64,000 bases of DNA from Saprospiraceae bacterium (GTDB taxonomy: Bacteria; Bacteroidota; Bacteroidia; Chitinophagales; Saprospiraceae). The position numbers were made by a program, and so were the translations under genes. The notes under the pieces were generated by a model. That model had not been told where the DNA came from. It ran no database searches and saw only the letters and a list, made by a program, of their open reading frames with translations. Positions 29,622-38,481 of the stretch are shown here, piece by piece. The stretch is taken from positions 62,001 to 126,000 of the forward strand of contig JADKBS010000022.1 of assembly GCA_016714985.1 (NCBI GenBank), given 5' to 3'. Numbering within the stretch: the stretch's first letter is position 1; each line of letters begins with the position of its first letter.

Positions 29622-31214
29622 ATGAAAATCATCAAGCTACCTTACTCCGAAATCCCCCTTTTTGCCAACCGGGATGTTAAGTACATAGCGGAAGTTCCGG
29701 CACTTCGCCCGTTTTACAAATACCCTGTCAATCTTGAAGGATTCAGGCAAGCCATCACCGACAAAGGCAAGGAGAGCATTGACCGTGAAACCTTGGTCAG
29801 GGTTTTGAGGGCACAGCATTCGACGGTTTCCATCAGCACTTTAGTTTCGGAAAACATCGAAAAACTTGCATTGCCCAATACATTCACGGTGGTAACAGCG
29901 CACCAACCTTCGCTTTTTACCGGGCCTTTGTACTATATCTTCAAAATAGTCTCGGCCATCAATTTGGCAAAACAACTTGCAACAGCCTTTCCTGAATTCA
30001 ATTTCGTCCCAATATTCATCACGAGCGGGGAAGACCATGATTTCGAAAAAGTCAACCACCTTAATATATTTGGAAAAAAGCTGGAATGGCAAAGCGGCGA
30101 GTCGGGTCCAGTGGGCAATATGAAAACTGAATCTTTGGCCCAGGTACTGTCTGACTTGAAAGCGGTACTTGGTTCTTCAGAGCAGGCCATTGAGTTATAC
30201 TCGCTCATCGAACGCATCCACACCAAACATGCCCGTTATGCCGACGCTGCCTTTGAATTGGCCCATGAGCTTTTTAAAGCGTATGGCTTGGTCGTGCTGA
30301 ATACCAACGATGCAGACTTGAAACGGGTTTTCGCCCCATTGATAAAGGAGGAGATTCTAAACCAACCTTCGCAAAAACTGGTAAATGGAACCATTGCCCA
30401 ACTTGAATCCGTTGGGTTTCCCTCGCAGGCCACGCCCCGTAAAATCAATTTCTTTTACCTTGGCGAACAGTACCGGGAACGGATTGTAGCAGAATCGGGC
30501 GGTTTCAAGGTGCTGAACACAAACCTCGTTTTTTCAAGGGTAGAAATGGCGGCGGAAATCGAGGCCCATCCAGCACGTTTCAGTCCCAATGTGGTCATGC
30601 GCCCCATTTTCCAAGAGAAAATCTTGCCCAACCTGGCCTATATCGGCGGCGGCGGCGAGCTGGCCTATTGGTTGGAACGCAAGGCACAATTCGATCATTT
30701 CGGACTCAACTTCCCTGTTTTGGTCAGGCGGAACTCTGCTATGTGGATTGATGCTGGAAGTGTGAAGCGGATGGAGAAACTCGGCATTTCGGAAGCGGAC
30801 ATCTGGCTGGACTCCAACGAGTTGGTGCGGCGTTACCTCCACAAAAATGCGGAATCGGAATTTACCTTGCGAGAAGAAAGCCAAGCCTTGAAGGCTGTTT
30901 TTGAGAAAATTGCAGAACGAACGGAGAAAGTGGACTCGACTTTGGTGAAAACCGTTTGGGCAGAGCATTCGAAAGCCGAAAAAAGCATTGAAATGCTGGA
31001 GGCGAAGCTCATTAAAGCAGAGAAACAAAAACACGAAACGGGCATCCAGCAGCTTCAAAATTTAAAGGAGAAATTGTTTCCAGGCGGTGGATTACAGGAG
31101 CGTTACGAAAATTTCATGCCCCTGTACCTCAAGCATGGGAAGGAGTTTTTCGAGGTGCTTTTTGAACAATTCGATCCGCTGGAAAAACAGTTCGTTTTAA
31201 TTATGGATCGATAG
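29622..31214 (+). CDS. bshC: Bacillithiol biosynthesis cysteine-adding enzyme BshC
   Basis: Last step of bacillithiol synthesis: adds cysteine to glucosaminyl-malate in the cytoplasm. The 530-residue length is normal. Family hallmarks are TAHQPSLFTGPLYYIFK, FVPIFITSGEDHDFEKVNH, INFFYLGEQYRERI, FSPNVVMRPIFQEKILPN, YIGGGGELAYWLE and a C-terminal coiled coil (residues ~430-490). The ATG at 29622 is preferred to an upstream TTG at 29601. It follows hscA closely on the same strand, so the two may be co-transcribed. Its presence indicates that this organism uses bacillithiol as its low-molecular-weight thiol. Confidence 0.93.
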   Translation: MKIIKLPYSEIPLFANRDVKYIAEVPALRPFYKYPVNLEGFRQAITDKGKESIDRETLVRVLRAQHSTVSISTLVSENIEKLALPNTFTVVTAHQPSLFTGPLYYIFKIVSAINLAKQLATAFPEFNFVPIFITSGEDHDFEKVNHLNIFGKKLEWQSGESGPVGNMKTESLAQVLSDLKAVLGSSEQAIELYSLIERIHTKHARYADAAFELAHELFKAYGLVVLNTNDADLKRVFAPLIKEEILNQPSQKLVNGTIAQLESVGFPSQATPRKINFFYLGEQYRERIVAESGGFKVLNTNLVFSRVEMAAEIEAHPARFSPNVVMRPIFQEKILPNLAYIGGGGELAYWLERKAQFDHFGLNFPVLVRRNSAMWIDAGSVKRMEKLGISEADIWLDSNELVRRYLHKNAESEFTLREESQALKAVFEKIAERTEKVDSTLVKTVWAEHSKAEKSIEMLEAKLIKAEKQKHETGIQQLQNLKEKLFPGGGLQERYENFMPLYLKHGKEFFEVLFEQFDPLEKQFVLIMDR

Positions 31215-31231
31215 CGCACCTAGACTTGAAG

Positions 31232-31726
31232 CTATTCGATGGTTTCCTCTGAGACTTTCAGTTCTTCGTGCTCGTCCAAAAAACCTTTTTTGAAAGCCTT
31301 CATCAATTTCTTGGCCTTGTCCTTTCTGGTTTCAGGAATGCTAACTTCTTTGAATACCAGCACAGGCACTTCCCGAATTACATCAATCTCTTTGATTTTT
31401 TCTATTGGATTGTCCGTCAACTGCTGCACTTCTTCCTTCAATCGGGCATTTTCCATGCGCAGCATGAGCAGTTCCTTGTCCTTTTCAAATACCTGATTTT
31501 CAACTTCTTGCGAAAGCTTTTGCAAATTCTCCACTGCTTGTAGCTTCGCTTCATTCGCTGATTCCAGTTGAACCAATTTGGCTTCCTGTTCACGAAGGGA
31601 GTTTTCAGCAGCTGATTTTTTGGCACCCAGTGATAATACCTTGCCCCGTAGCAAGGTATTGGAGAAGACAAACCCCAGCAACGCTGCCCCCGCCAATGCT
31701 ATAAATACCAATAATGGTTCTGTCAT
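31232..31726 (-). CDS. Hypothetical membrane-anchored coiled-coil protein
   Basis: A 164-residue protein with one N-terminal transmembrane helix (LLVFIALAGAALLGFVFSNT, residues ~4-23). A coiled coil rich in E, K, Q and L covers residues ~35-95. The tail is charged (KAKKLMKAFKKGF, then acidic). Start ATG at 31724-31726. It converges with bshC (18 bp between stops). A GGTTTCAG-array element lies directly upstream. I do not recognise a family; a membrane tether or scaffold is all the sequence suggests. Confidence 0.6.
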   Translation of the reverse strand: MTEPLLVFIALAGAALLGFVFSNTLLRGKVLSLGAKKSAAENSLREQEAKLVQLESANEAKLQAVENLQKLSQEVENQVFEKDKELLMLRMENARLKEEVQQLTDNPIEKIKEIDVIREVPVLVFKEVSIPETRKDKAKKLMKAFKKGFLDEHEELKVSEETIE

Positions 31727-31760
31727 GTTGTTCAAGTTTTTCTTTCGTATGTTCAAAAAA

Positions 31761-31920
31761 GGGTTTCAGGGTTTCAGGGTTTCAGGGTTTCAGGGTTTCA
31801 GGGTTTCACGGAGGTTTCGTGCTCAATTGGGAATGACTATCTTTTTTAGAATGGGCACTATGGCAAATCAACTTAAACTAAATTGATTTTAGCAGGTACT
31901 TCCCTGAAACCTCATGAACC
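31761..31920 (+). repeat. GGTTTCAG-array element A
   Basis: Six perfect 8-bp units GGGTTTCA (31761-31808) form the left arm; the right arm has CCCTGAAACCTC in inverse orientation (31903-31914). The ~95 bp core contains AGAATGGGCACTATGGCAAA and AAATTGATTTTAGCAGG. This core is clearly related to the inverted core of element D (56908-57063), which has AGAATGGGTGCTATCGCAAA and AAATTGATTTCAGCAGG. Located between two minus-strand genes. Confidence 0.75.
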
Positions 31921-31940
31921 ATTGCCAATGGTTGCTTGCT

Positions 31941-32795
31941 TCATTCTTGGCCGATTTGGATAGCGACAATCATTTCCTTACCGTTCTGGGACATGGCTGG
32001 TTTTGCCTTGACCTCTATCTGCGCCCTCCGAACGCCTTGGTCAACCAAATAGCGGCGAATGGACATGGCCCTCATTTCCGCTAAGTTTATCCTATCGGAG
32101 GCGGCCTCTTCTTCATGGCCTGAATACCCTGTCAGAACCACCTTGCTTTTTGGCTGGTCCTTCAACAGCTTGGCCAGCCGTTTCAAATAGGGTACATGGC
32201 TTTTGACCACTTTGTAGTCGCCATATTTATAGTAGAAAGATTCTGCCTCACTGTACTCTTCCAACTCCGATTCGTCCACTTCATCCTCACCTTTGACCTC
32301 AGTAGCATGAAGTTCTTCGGCAGTCGGGTTTGAAAAACTAAAATAAATGGCCCCGGTCAGCTTTCCGTCCATTTGGAATAGGTTGGCCGACTCCAAGCCT
32401 ACCGTGGAAATAACGTCGGGACTGGCCCCACTTGATTCCAGCATGGACTTCACAGCCTCTGCCCTTGCTATGCCAAGGTTTGGGAAAGAAGTTTCATTAT
32501 CTTCCATTGGACTGTAAACACCAATGACTTTCAAATTGGCCTTTTTGTCCGAATCCAGTTTCTTCGCCACCGATTTGATGGCAGGTAACAGGTTTTCGGC
32601 AACGACTGGAGTAGCATCTGAATATTCAAACGCAAAGGGGTGCTGCACTTTGTAGCGCACACTGTCAACAAAAATATTGATGGAAGATTGGCTTGCATTG
32701 GCAGCCGATTGTTTCCCGTCAGATAGCATCCATGTCCAACCTGACACCCATAGGAAACAAGCTGCCCCAGCCAGTAATGGGAGAAGTTTGCTCAT
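31941..32795 (-). CDS. Membrane-anchored protein with OmpA-like domains
   Basis: A 284-residue envelope protein. An N-terminal hydrophobic segment (LLPLLAGAACFLWVSGWTW) serves as signal anchor. Two OmpA-like halves follow: residues ~45-150 (FAFEYSDATPVVAENL, GIARAEAVKSMLESSG) and ~185-284 (FYYKYGDYKVV, SKVVLTGYSGHEEEAASDR, RAMSIRRYLVDQGVRRAQI). The second half retains the peptidoglycan-contacting pattern with D and R residues. No barrel or TSP3 repeats are present. Start at 32793-32795. Function unknown; anchoring to peptidoglycan is inferred. Confidence 0.7.
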   Translation of the reverse strand: MSKLLPLLAGAACFLWVSGWTWMLSDGKQSAANASQSSINIFVDSVRYKVQHPFAFEYSDATPVVAENLLPAIKSVAKKLDSDKKANLKVIGVYSPMEDNETSFPNLGIARAEAVKSMLESSGASPDVISTVGLESANLFQMDGKLTGAIYFSFSNPTAEELHATEVKGEDEVDESELEEYSEAESFYYKYGDYKVVKSHVPYLKRLAKLLKDQPKSKVVLTGYSGHEEEAASDRINLAEMRAMSIRRYLVDQGVRRAQIEVKAKPAMSQNGKEMIVAIQIGQE

Positions 32796-32959
32796 AGTCA
32801 GGATTTTTTAGTGTTTCAAATTTTTAGTTTTTATCGGGGGATAAAGTTAGCGGTAAGTTCCAATGTTTCAAAGAAGTGTAAAAATCCCCTTCCTCATGCT
32901 CCTTCAAATATTGTCAAATCCGAACATAACCCATTCATTTTCAAATACTTAAAAAACAA

Positions 32960-32994
32960 AAGGCTTGCCAAGATTTTTCATCCTTGGCAAGCCT
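32960..32994 (-). terminator. Terminator of pruA
   Basis: AAGGCTTGCCAAG and CTTGGCAAGCCTT form 13-bp arms around GATTTTTCATC-type loop bases. On the minus strand the second arm is followed by TTTTGTTTTTT, a proper T-run, 15 bp beyond the pruA stop. Confidence 0.8.
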
Positions 32995-33009
32995 TCATTG
33001 CTGATTTCA

Positions 33010-34642
33010 TTATTCTTCGGCCAAGAACGGATAGCGGTAATCCGTTGGCGTCAGGAAGTTCTCTTTGATGGCCCTTGGCGATACCCACCGCAGCAGGTTC
33101 CAAACCGAGCCAGCCTTGTCGTTCGTGCCCGATGCCCTTGCCCCACCAAACGGCTGCTGACCAACAACTGCCCCAGTCGGTTTGTCGTTGATGTAGAAGT
33201 TGCTAAGCGGCATGCCGCAGCTTTTCAAAGGCCAGTTGCGTAGCATAGCGGTCATTGGAAAGGATGGCGCCCGTGAGTGCATAGGGCGAGGAACTGTCAA
33301 CCAGTTCCAGCGTCTTTTCGTACTGTTCCGGCTCGTACACATATATAGTGAGCACCGGCCCGAAAATCTCCTCGCACATGGTCACGTATTTCGGGTCTTG
33401 CGCCACGATGACGGTTGGCTCGATGAAATAGCCCTCTGCTTTGGAATAGTTGCCTCCAGCAATGATTTCCACGGTGTTGTCCTTCTTCGCCTCAGCAATA
33501 TAGCTGCTGATCTTGTCGAATGCCTTTTCGTCAATCACCGCATTGATGAAATTGGTGAAATCCTCTGGGTTGCCCATTTTCATGGAGGCCAGGTCTTCGA
33601 GCAGGTATTGCTTCACGTCCGGCCAAAGGTTGCTTGGAACGTAGGCACGGGAGGCCGCCGAGCATTTCTGCCCTTGGAACTCAAAAGCGCCACGGCTCAA
33701 GGCAACGGCCACCTGCTTGGCATTGGCAGAGGAATGCGCCACCACGAAATCCTTGCCGCCCGTTTCGCCAACGATGCGGGGATAGGATTTATAGGTCGCA
33801 ATATTGTTGCCTATTGTCTTCCAAAGCGTTTGGAAGACGCCCGTGCTGCCCGTGAAGTGCAAGCCTGCAAAATCGGGGTGCGAGAAAATGACCTCGCCCG
33901 CCGTCTTGCCATCCACAAACACGAGGTTGATGACGCCTGGCGGCAGGCCGGCTTCTTCAAATATCTCCATGATGACCGCCGCACTGTAAATTTGCGAGTC
34001 GGCGGGTTTCCAAACAACCGTGTTGCCCATCAATGCTGGTGCGCCGGGCAGGTTGCCAGCAATGGAAGTGAAGTTGAAAGGCGTGAGCGCAAAAATGAAA
34101 CCCTCCAAGGCACGGTACTCCATCCGGTTCCAAGTAAAGGCTGGGCTTTCTGGCTGTTGGCTGTAGATGTCAATCATGAACTGCACGTTGAAGCGCCAGA
34201 AGTCGCAAAGCTCGGCCACACAGTCAATCTCGGCCTGGAATGCGTTCTTCGATTGCGCCAGCATCGTGGCAGCGTTCATCTTGGCACGGTAGGGGCCAGC
34301 CAACAAATCGGCAGCTTTAAGAAAAATGGCGGCTCGGTCTTGCCAAGGCATGTTTTCCCAACCCTTTTTGGCTTCCAATGCCGCTTTGATGGCATCCTTC
34401 ACCATGCTGGCGTCGGCCTTGCCGTGGTAGCCAAGGGTGTGCTTCAGTTCGTGCGGCGGGTGCATGGCATTCCTCCCCTCCCCCATCAGCTTCTTGCCCC
34501 CGATGGTCATCGGCACGTCAATGGCCTGCGACTTTAGGGTCTTCAACATGGCTTTGAGGCTGGCTTTTTCCGGTGAGCCGGGTGCGTAGGAAAGTACCGG
34601 TTCGTTCTTGGCGATAGGTACCTTGAAAAATGCGTTTGACAT
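33010..34642 (-). CDS. pruA: 1-pyrroline-5-carboxylate dehydrogenase (frameshifted near C-terminus)
   Basis: Aldehyde dehydrogenase that oxidises glutamate-gamma-semialdehyde to glutamate in proline catabolism. About 543 residues in total, as usual for the stand-alone enzyme. Motifs: APALMGNTVVWKPADSQ (NAD contact), FTGSTGVFQTLWK, ETGGKDFVVAHSSA (general-base Glu), the catalytic cysteine in FQGQKCSAASR, and EEIFGPVLTIYVY. A one-base slip near 33207-33212 (TT where one T is expected) breaks the frame after FEKLRHAA; the next frame continues NFYINDKPTGAVVGQQPFGG to the stop at 33010. An enzyme this conserved is probably intact in the organism. Confidence 0.92.
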
Positions 34643-34680
34643 GATTTTATTTGATTTGGCAGTGGCGGAGGCAGTAGCGG

Positions 34681-34857
34681 AGGTTTCAGGTTTCAGGTTT
34701 CAAGGGTTTCAGGTTTCAGGTGGTTTCAGGGAGGGCATTGCTGTATTCGATAGTTTACCTTCAAACAACCTATTTGTAAATAGCTGCCGAATGCAATTAT
34801 GCTGATAATCCCTGAAACCTCCTGAAACCTGAAACCTCCTGAAACCTGAAACCTCCC
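34681..34857 (-). repeat. GGTTTCAG-array element B
   Basis: Left arm: GGTTTCA units (34681-34730). Right arm: CCTGAAACCT units (34808-34857). The ~77 bp core is unlike that of A and D except for small matches (CTATTTACAAATAGG). The element fills the spacer between the divergent pruA and rlmN genes, right up to the rlmN promoter. Confidence 0.7.
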
Positions 34858-34890
34858 CTTTCTGATTTCGGGCACAAATGTAGGAAAACC

Positions 34891-34898
34891 TATCTTTG
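34891..34898 (+). promoter_or_regulatory. Candidate -7 element of rlmN
   Basis: TATCTTTG fits TAnnTTTG and is followed by CAGC and then the ATG at 34903. Transcription would start at or within a few bases of the start codon, implying a leaderless or nearly leaderless mRNA. The -33 region is not convincing. Confidence 0.45.
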
Positions 34899-34902
34899 CA
34901 GC

Positions 34903-35955
34903 ATGAATGAACAAGCGACAAAAAAGGACATCCGATTGCTATCAAAAGAAGACTTGGTAGCAGCCTTCTTGGAAAAGGGCGAACCCAAGTTCCGGGCGAA
35001 CCAAGTGTGGGAATGGCTCTGGAAAAAAGGCGCTCACAGCTTTGAGCAGATGACCAACCTCTCTAAACCACTTAGGGAGTGGCTCGACAACTACTTCGTC
35101 ATTCATTTTATCGTAGAGGACAAGGTGCAGCACAGCAACGACGGCACCATCAAGACCCGCTTTCGGTTGCACGACGGCCACCTCATAGAGTCGGTGCTGA
35201 TACCTGTGCCAAATGACGACCGCTTCACCGTTTGCGTCAGCAGTCAAGTGGGTTGCGGCCTCACCTGCGCCTTCTGTGCCACCGGGCAAATGAAACGGGT
35301 GCGCAACCTCGACGCCGCCGAGATTTACGACCAAGTGTTGCTCGTCAACCGCCAATGCGAGGCGACCTTTGGCCACCCGCTCACCAATATCGTCTATATG
35401 GGAATGGGCGAGCCGCTACTGGCCTACCGCCCCATGATGGAAAGCATAGACCGCATCACCTCCCCCGACGGCCTTGGCATGTCGCCCAAGCGTATCACCG
35501 TTAGCACGGCGGGCATTGCGAAGATGATAAAACAACTCGCCGAGGACAATTCCAAGGTAAACCTCGCCCTCTCGCTCCATGCGCCCACCGACGAGAAGCG
35601 CAACGAAATCATGCCCATCAATGAGCAGAACAGCCTCGACGTGCTGATGGATGCCCTGCATTATTTCCACCAAAAAACGGGCAACCGCCTCAGCTACGAG
35701 TACATCGCCTTCAACAATTTCAACGAAAGCTACGAGGATGCCGTGGCCCTGCTCCAACTCTGCAAGCGCTTCCCCGTTCGGGTGAACATCATCGAATACA
35801 ATACCGTGGAAGGACTTGACTTCACCAAGGCCAGCGAGGACAAGATTGACCGCTTCGCCCGCTTCCTCAGCAACAACGGTATCATGACCACCGTGCGCCG
35901 CAGCCGTGGCAAGGACATTGATGCGGCTTGCGGGCAGTTGGCGAATAAGGGGTGA
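34903..35955 (+). CDS. rlmN: Dual-specificity RNA methyltransferase RlmN
   Basis: Radical SAM enzyme that methylates C2 of A2503 in 23S rRNA and A37 in some tRNAs. 350 residues, normal length. The N-terminal helical domain (QVWEWLWKKGAHSFEQM) is followed by VCVSSQVGCGLTCAFCATG with the cluster ligands C118, C122 and C125, then NIVYMGMGEPLL, RITVSTAGIA and LALSLHAP. The C-terminal GKDIDAACGQL supplies the methyl-carrying cysteine (C343). Start ATG at 34903, immediately after a TAnnTTTG-type -7 element. Confidence 0.96.
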   Translation: MNEQATKKDIRLLSKEDLVAAFLEKGEPKFRANQVWEWLWKKGAHSFEQMTNLSKPLREWLDNYFVIHFIVEDKVQHSNDGTIKTRFRLHDGHLIESVLIPVPNDDRFTVCVSSQVGCGLTCAFCATGQMKRVRNLDAAEIYDQVLLVNRQCEATFGHPLTNIVYMGMGEPLLAYRPMMESIDRITSPDGLGMSPKRITVSTAGIAKMIKQLAEDNSKVNLALSLHAPTDEKRNEIMPINEQNSLDVLMDALHYFHQKTGNRLSYEYIAFNNFNESYEDAVALLQLCKRFPVRVNIIEYNTVEGLDFTKASEDKIDRFARFLSNNGIMTTVRRSRGKDIDAACGQLANKG

Positions 35956-36271
35956 GGCTGCATGCTCTGCCCCTGATGTTGCAAACTTCGTAGCGCTGCT
36001 TGTTTTGATGCTTGTTGAAATAAAACTGGCTAAGTGTCCTTTTTGCGACTCCAAAGCTATTTTGAAAAGGAATGCCAGTAAATCCGCCCATGCACAGCCT
36101 GTTCACAGAACTGCTTTTTAAGTGGCTGCTAAAAACAACCTTGCAGCAACTGGAGTAGGCTTGTCTTTCAGGCTTGATACCCATAAAAGAAAACGGCAGC
36201 AGCACCTTCGATGCCGCCGCCGTTTTCAATTTCTAGGCTGCAGGAATTGCAGTCCTTCTTCGTTACATTTC
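35956..36271. other. Spacer between convergent rlmN and di-haem protein gene
   Basis: 316 bp without a supported gene. It holds one strong hairpin (36189-36227). The rest shows no motif I recognise; frames through it lack family resemblance. Confidence 0.5.
36189..36227. terminator. Bidirectional terminator between rlmN and the MbnH-like gene
   Basis: GAAAACGGCAGCAGC pairs with GCCGCCGCCGTTTTC with two mismatches. A/T runs lie on the outside in both directions, and the flanking genes converge. Confidence 0.65.
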
Positions 36272-37402
36272 TTATTCAAACGGGTTCCGAAATGCTGGAT
36301 TGGTATAGTAAGTCGTATCCGTCAGCGTATGCAAAAACGCCAGCAGCGCCTGTTTATCGTATTCGGTAAGGTTCAATGGTTGGATGGAAAGGGTCACCAC
36401 GTTGTCGGCATAATGCCCACCGGAGTTATAATGCTCAACGACCTCCTCCAAGGTCTGGAACCTACCGTCGTGCATATAAGGAGCAGTTAGGGCAATATTG
36501 CGCAGTGAGGTGGATTTGAACATGCCGTTGTCCGTTAAGTTGCCAGTGATGGCACCGAGGCCCTTGTCAGGGAAGTCGTTAAGCGTAGCCACTTCCGTGA
36601 TGGCATTGTTCCGATAAACTTCGGAAGTGTAGAGGGCACCGCCATCGTGGCAGTGGGCGCAGTGGCCGGTGGGTGCACCGGGGGAACCCAAGAGGTCATC
36701 GTAAAAGATTTTTTGGCCATCCACTTCCAAATCGGAAAGCAGGAAGGGGTTGGGGTCGAGTTGCCAGCGTTTTTTGTCGTAACGGCTGTTGGCGCTGATG
36801 AGCGTCCGCTCGAATTGCGCAAGAGCCTTGGCGGCCAGTTCCTTGGTGATTTCCAAGCTGTTTTCGATGCCAAATGCCTGTCGGAATCGCTTTTGGTAAT
36901 CGGCATGGCGTTGGAGTTTCACCTCCACATTTTCCCAGATTTCGGCCATTTCGACGGGGTTCTCCACGGGGTGCAGGGCCTGCTCTTCCAAGGTCTGGGA
37001 GCGGCCATCCCAGAAGAGACCTTTTACTTGAAAGCCGACGTTGATGAGCGACATGGAACTGCGGTTGCCGAGCAATCCACCCACACCGGGGCTGATGGCC
37101 TTGGGATCGTTGAAACTGTATCGGAGGTTGTGGCAGCTTGCGCAGGAGATGGTGCTATCTTTCGAAAGGATGGGGTCGTAGAACAACCTGCGGCCCAGTT
37201 CAATGCCCTCAACCGTCAGGGGGTTATCGGCGGGTATTTCCATGGAAGGCAAGCCAGGTGGTATGGCCAAAGTATGAGGCGTTGTTTCATAGGGGATGCC
37301 CGTTAGGTCCTCACCAGGATTTGCTACGGTGCCATCGTCGTCATCCTTGCAGGAGGCAAAGCCAATGATGATAGCAAGCGAACAAAAGATGATTTTTTTC
37401 AT
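36272..37402 (-). CDS. Di-haem cytochrome c peroxidase / MbnH-like lipoprotein
   Basis: A 376-residue periplasmic lipoprotein of the MauG/CcpA superfamily. Signal ends IIGFASCKDDDD. Two haem-binding motifs are present: CASCH (C87, C90, H91) and CAHCH (C248, C251, H252). Further signatures: LGRRLFYDPILS, SCHNLRYSFNDP, FWDGRSQTLEEQ, RTLISANSRYDK and MHDGRFQTLEEVVEHY. Classical members reduce H2O2; the MbnH branch oxidises a tryptophan of its partner MbnP to kynurenine. Two MbnP-like genes lie directly upstream on the same strand, which favours the MbnH-type role (inference). ATG at 37400-37402 chosen over a GTG three codons earlier. Confidence 0.87.
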   Translation of the reverse strand: MKKIIFCSLAIIIGFASCKDDDDGTVANPGEDLTGIPYETTPHTLAIPPGLPSMEIPADNPLTVEGIELGRRLFYDPILSKDSTISCASCHNLRYSFNDPKAISPGVGGLLGNRSSMSLINVGFQVKGLFWDGRSQTLEEQALHPVENPVEMAEIWENVEVKLQRHADYQKRFRQAFGIENSLEITKELAAKALAQFERTLISANSRYDKKRWQLDPNPFLLSDLEVDGQKIFYDDLLGSPGAPTGHCAHCHDGGALYTSEVYRNNAITEVATLNDFPDKGLGAITGNLTDNGMFKSTSLRNIALTAPYMHDGRFQTLEEVVEHYNSGGHYADNVVTLSIQPLNLTEYDKQALLAFLHTLTDTTYYTNPAFRNPFE

Positions 37403-37466
37403 CGTGAACACATTTTAATTCAAAGACGTGTAATCAGGTTTTAAACCACGGGGCATACCCCAAAAC

Positions 37467-38246
37467 TCAAAACTTCAACGCCGTCGCCCAATGCCCCATC
37501 AGGCTCTTGGCCAAAGGCAGATCGCCAAGGGATTGGGTATCTTGGTTGTTGGGGTCAGCGAGGTCGAGCGCTACGCCATTTTCAACATAAATATCGAACA
37601 CATCTGCCACGAGGTCGAGGTCGAAGGTTTGGCCATCTTCCAAAGTGATGGACTTCAACTTAGTGACACTGGTGTACACGTCGTCCATTCCCGGGTGGTG
37701 TTCAAAGCCCTGGTCGGACTGGTTGAAAGTACCATCCCCGTTTTTATCGTAAATTCCTTCCGATTTCATGAAAATATAGCTGTCCCAATCGCTCCAATAA
37801 TGGGTGGCAAAAGCTTGGCGCAGGGGATTGTCACTGGGCAGGTTGCCTGATTGGGCGTTGTTGAGTTCTTCTGAAACACCGAAGTCTATCTTTATGCCCT
37901 TGTAGGTGCCGATTGGCACATTTTCATAGTTACGCACCAATGGCGTCTCTGCCGAAGCGAGGTCGAGGTTGTCCTTGAAGTCGAAGAACTCCACTGCGGA
38001 AAGCTTGTAGTCGGGCGTTGTACCTTCGCCAAGCAGGGTGATATTGGAAGCAAAAAAATTGAAGTTCTGGAACCTGATATCGTTGCCACTGGGATAGTCA
38101 AACGCCTGAAAGAGCACGAATGGCTCGCCATTGTACTCACCCAATAAATGGAGGTTGACAGTGGCGGAAGTAGTCTTGGGGGCTTCGTCATCGCCGCAAG
38201 CGGCAAAAAGGAAGGAAGCAAAAAGGAAGAATGCTAATTTTCTCAT
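37467..38246 (-). CDS. MbnP-family lipoprotein
   Basis: A 259-residue lipoprotein (LFAACGDDEA) of the MbnP family. In the characterised pair MbnP is a periplasmic copper-binding protein whose tryptophan is converted to kynurenine by MbnH. Family features: VNLHLLGEYNGEPFVL, FQNFNFFASNITLLG, YKGIKIDFGVSEELN, HYWSDWDSYIFMKSEGIYD and GQTFDLDLVADV. Trp residues lie in the HYWSDWDSY segment. It precedes the di-haem gene by 64 bp on the same strand, so the two are probably an operon. Its start codon is 12 bp from MITE copy 4, so its promoter or leader must run through that element. Confidence 0.82.
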   Translation of the reverse strand: MRKLAFFLFASFLFAACGDDEAPKTTSATVNLHLLGEYNGEPFVLFQAFDYPSGNDIRFQNFNFFASNITLLGEGTTPDYKLSAVEFFDFKDNLDLASAETPLVRNYENVPIGTYKGIKIDFGVSEELNNAQSGNLPSDNPLRQAFATHYWSDWDSYIFMKSEGIYDKNGDGTFNQSDQGFEHHPGMDDVYTSVTKLKSITLEDGQTFDLDLVADVFDIYVENGVALDLADPNNQDTQSLGDLPLAKSLMGHWATALKF

Positions 38247-38257
38247 GTTGATTGAAT

Positions 38258-38385
38258 GTAGCTGCTTAGGAAGGTGGGGGAGTTAGAAAAAACTTCATTT
38301 TTCTATCTCCCCCCACATTTTGGGATGTTTTTTGGAGAAAAATTCTCAATTTTTCCCCAAAAAACACCCCCTGCTATGTAGTTGC
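38258..38385 (+). mobile_element. Double-hairpin MITE, copy 4
   Basis: A 128 bp copy in the same orientation as copy 1, ends GTAGCTGCTTAGG and CTATGTAGTTGC. Flanking octamers GATTGAAT (38250-38257) and GATTAAAT (38386-38393) match at 7 of 8 positions. The hairpin A end lies 12 bp from the ATG of the MbnP gene. It separates the two MbnP-like genes. Confidence 0.85.
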
Positions 38386-38481
38386 GATTAAATGATAATT
38401 GCCATTGATTAGGAAACCAAGCGACGCCTGAATTGGATGGAAACTCGAAGCAACCACCCAATTTTTTCAACAAATCTACAC

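Noticed and set aside
31761..31808. CRISPR array
   Set aside because: The units are contiguous 8-mers without spacers, and no cas gene is present.
33200..34537. 445-codon plus-strand frame opposite pruA
   Set aside because: Antisense shadow of a clearly identified aldehyde dehydrogenase gene.
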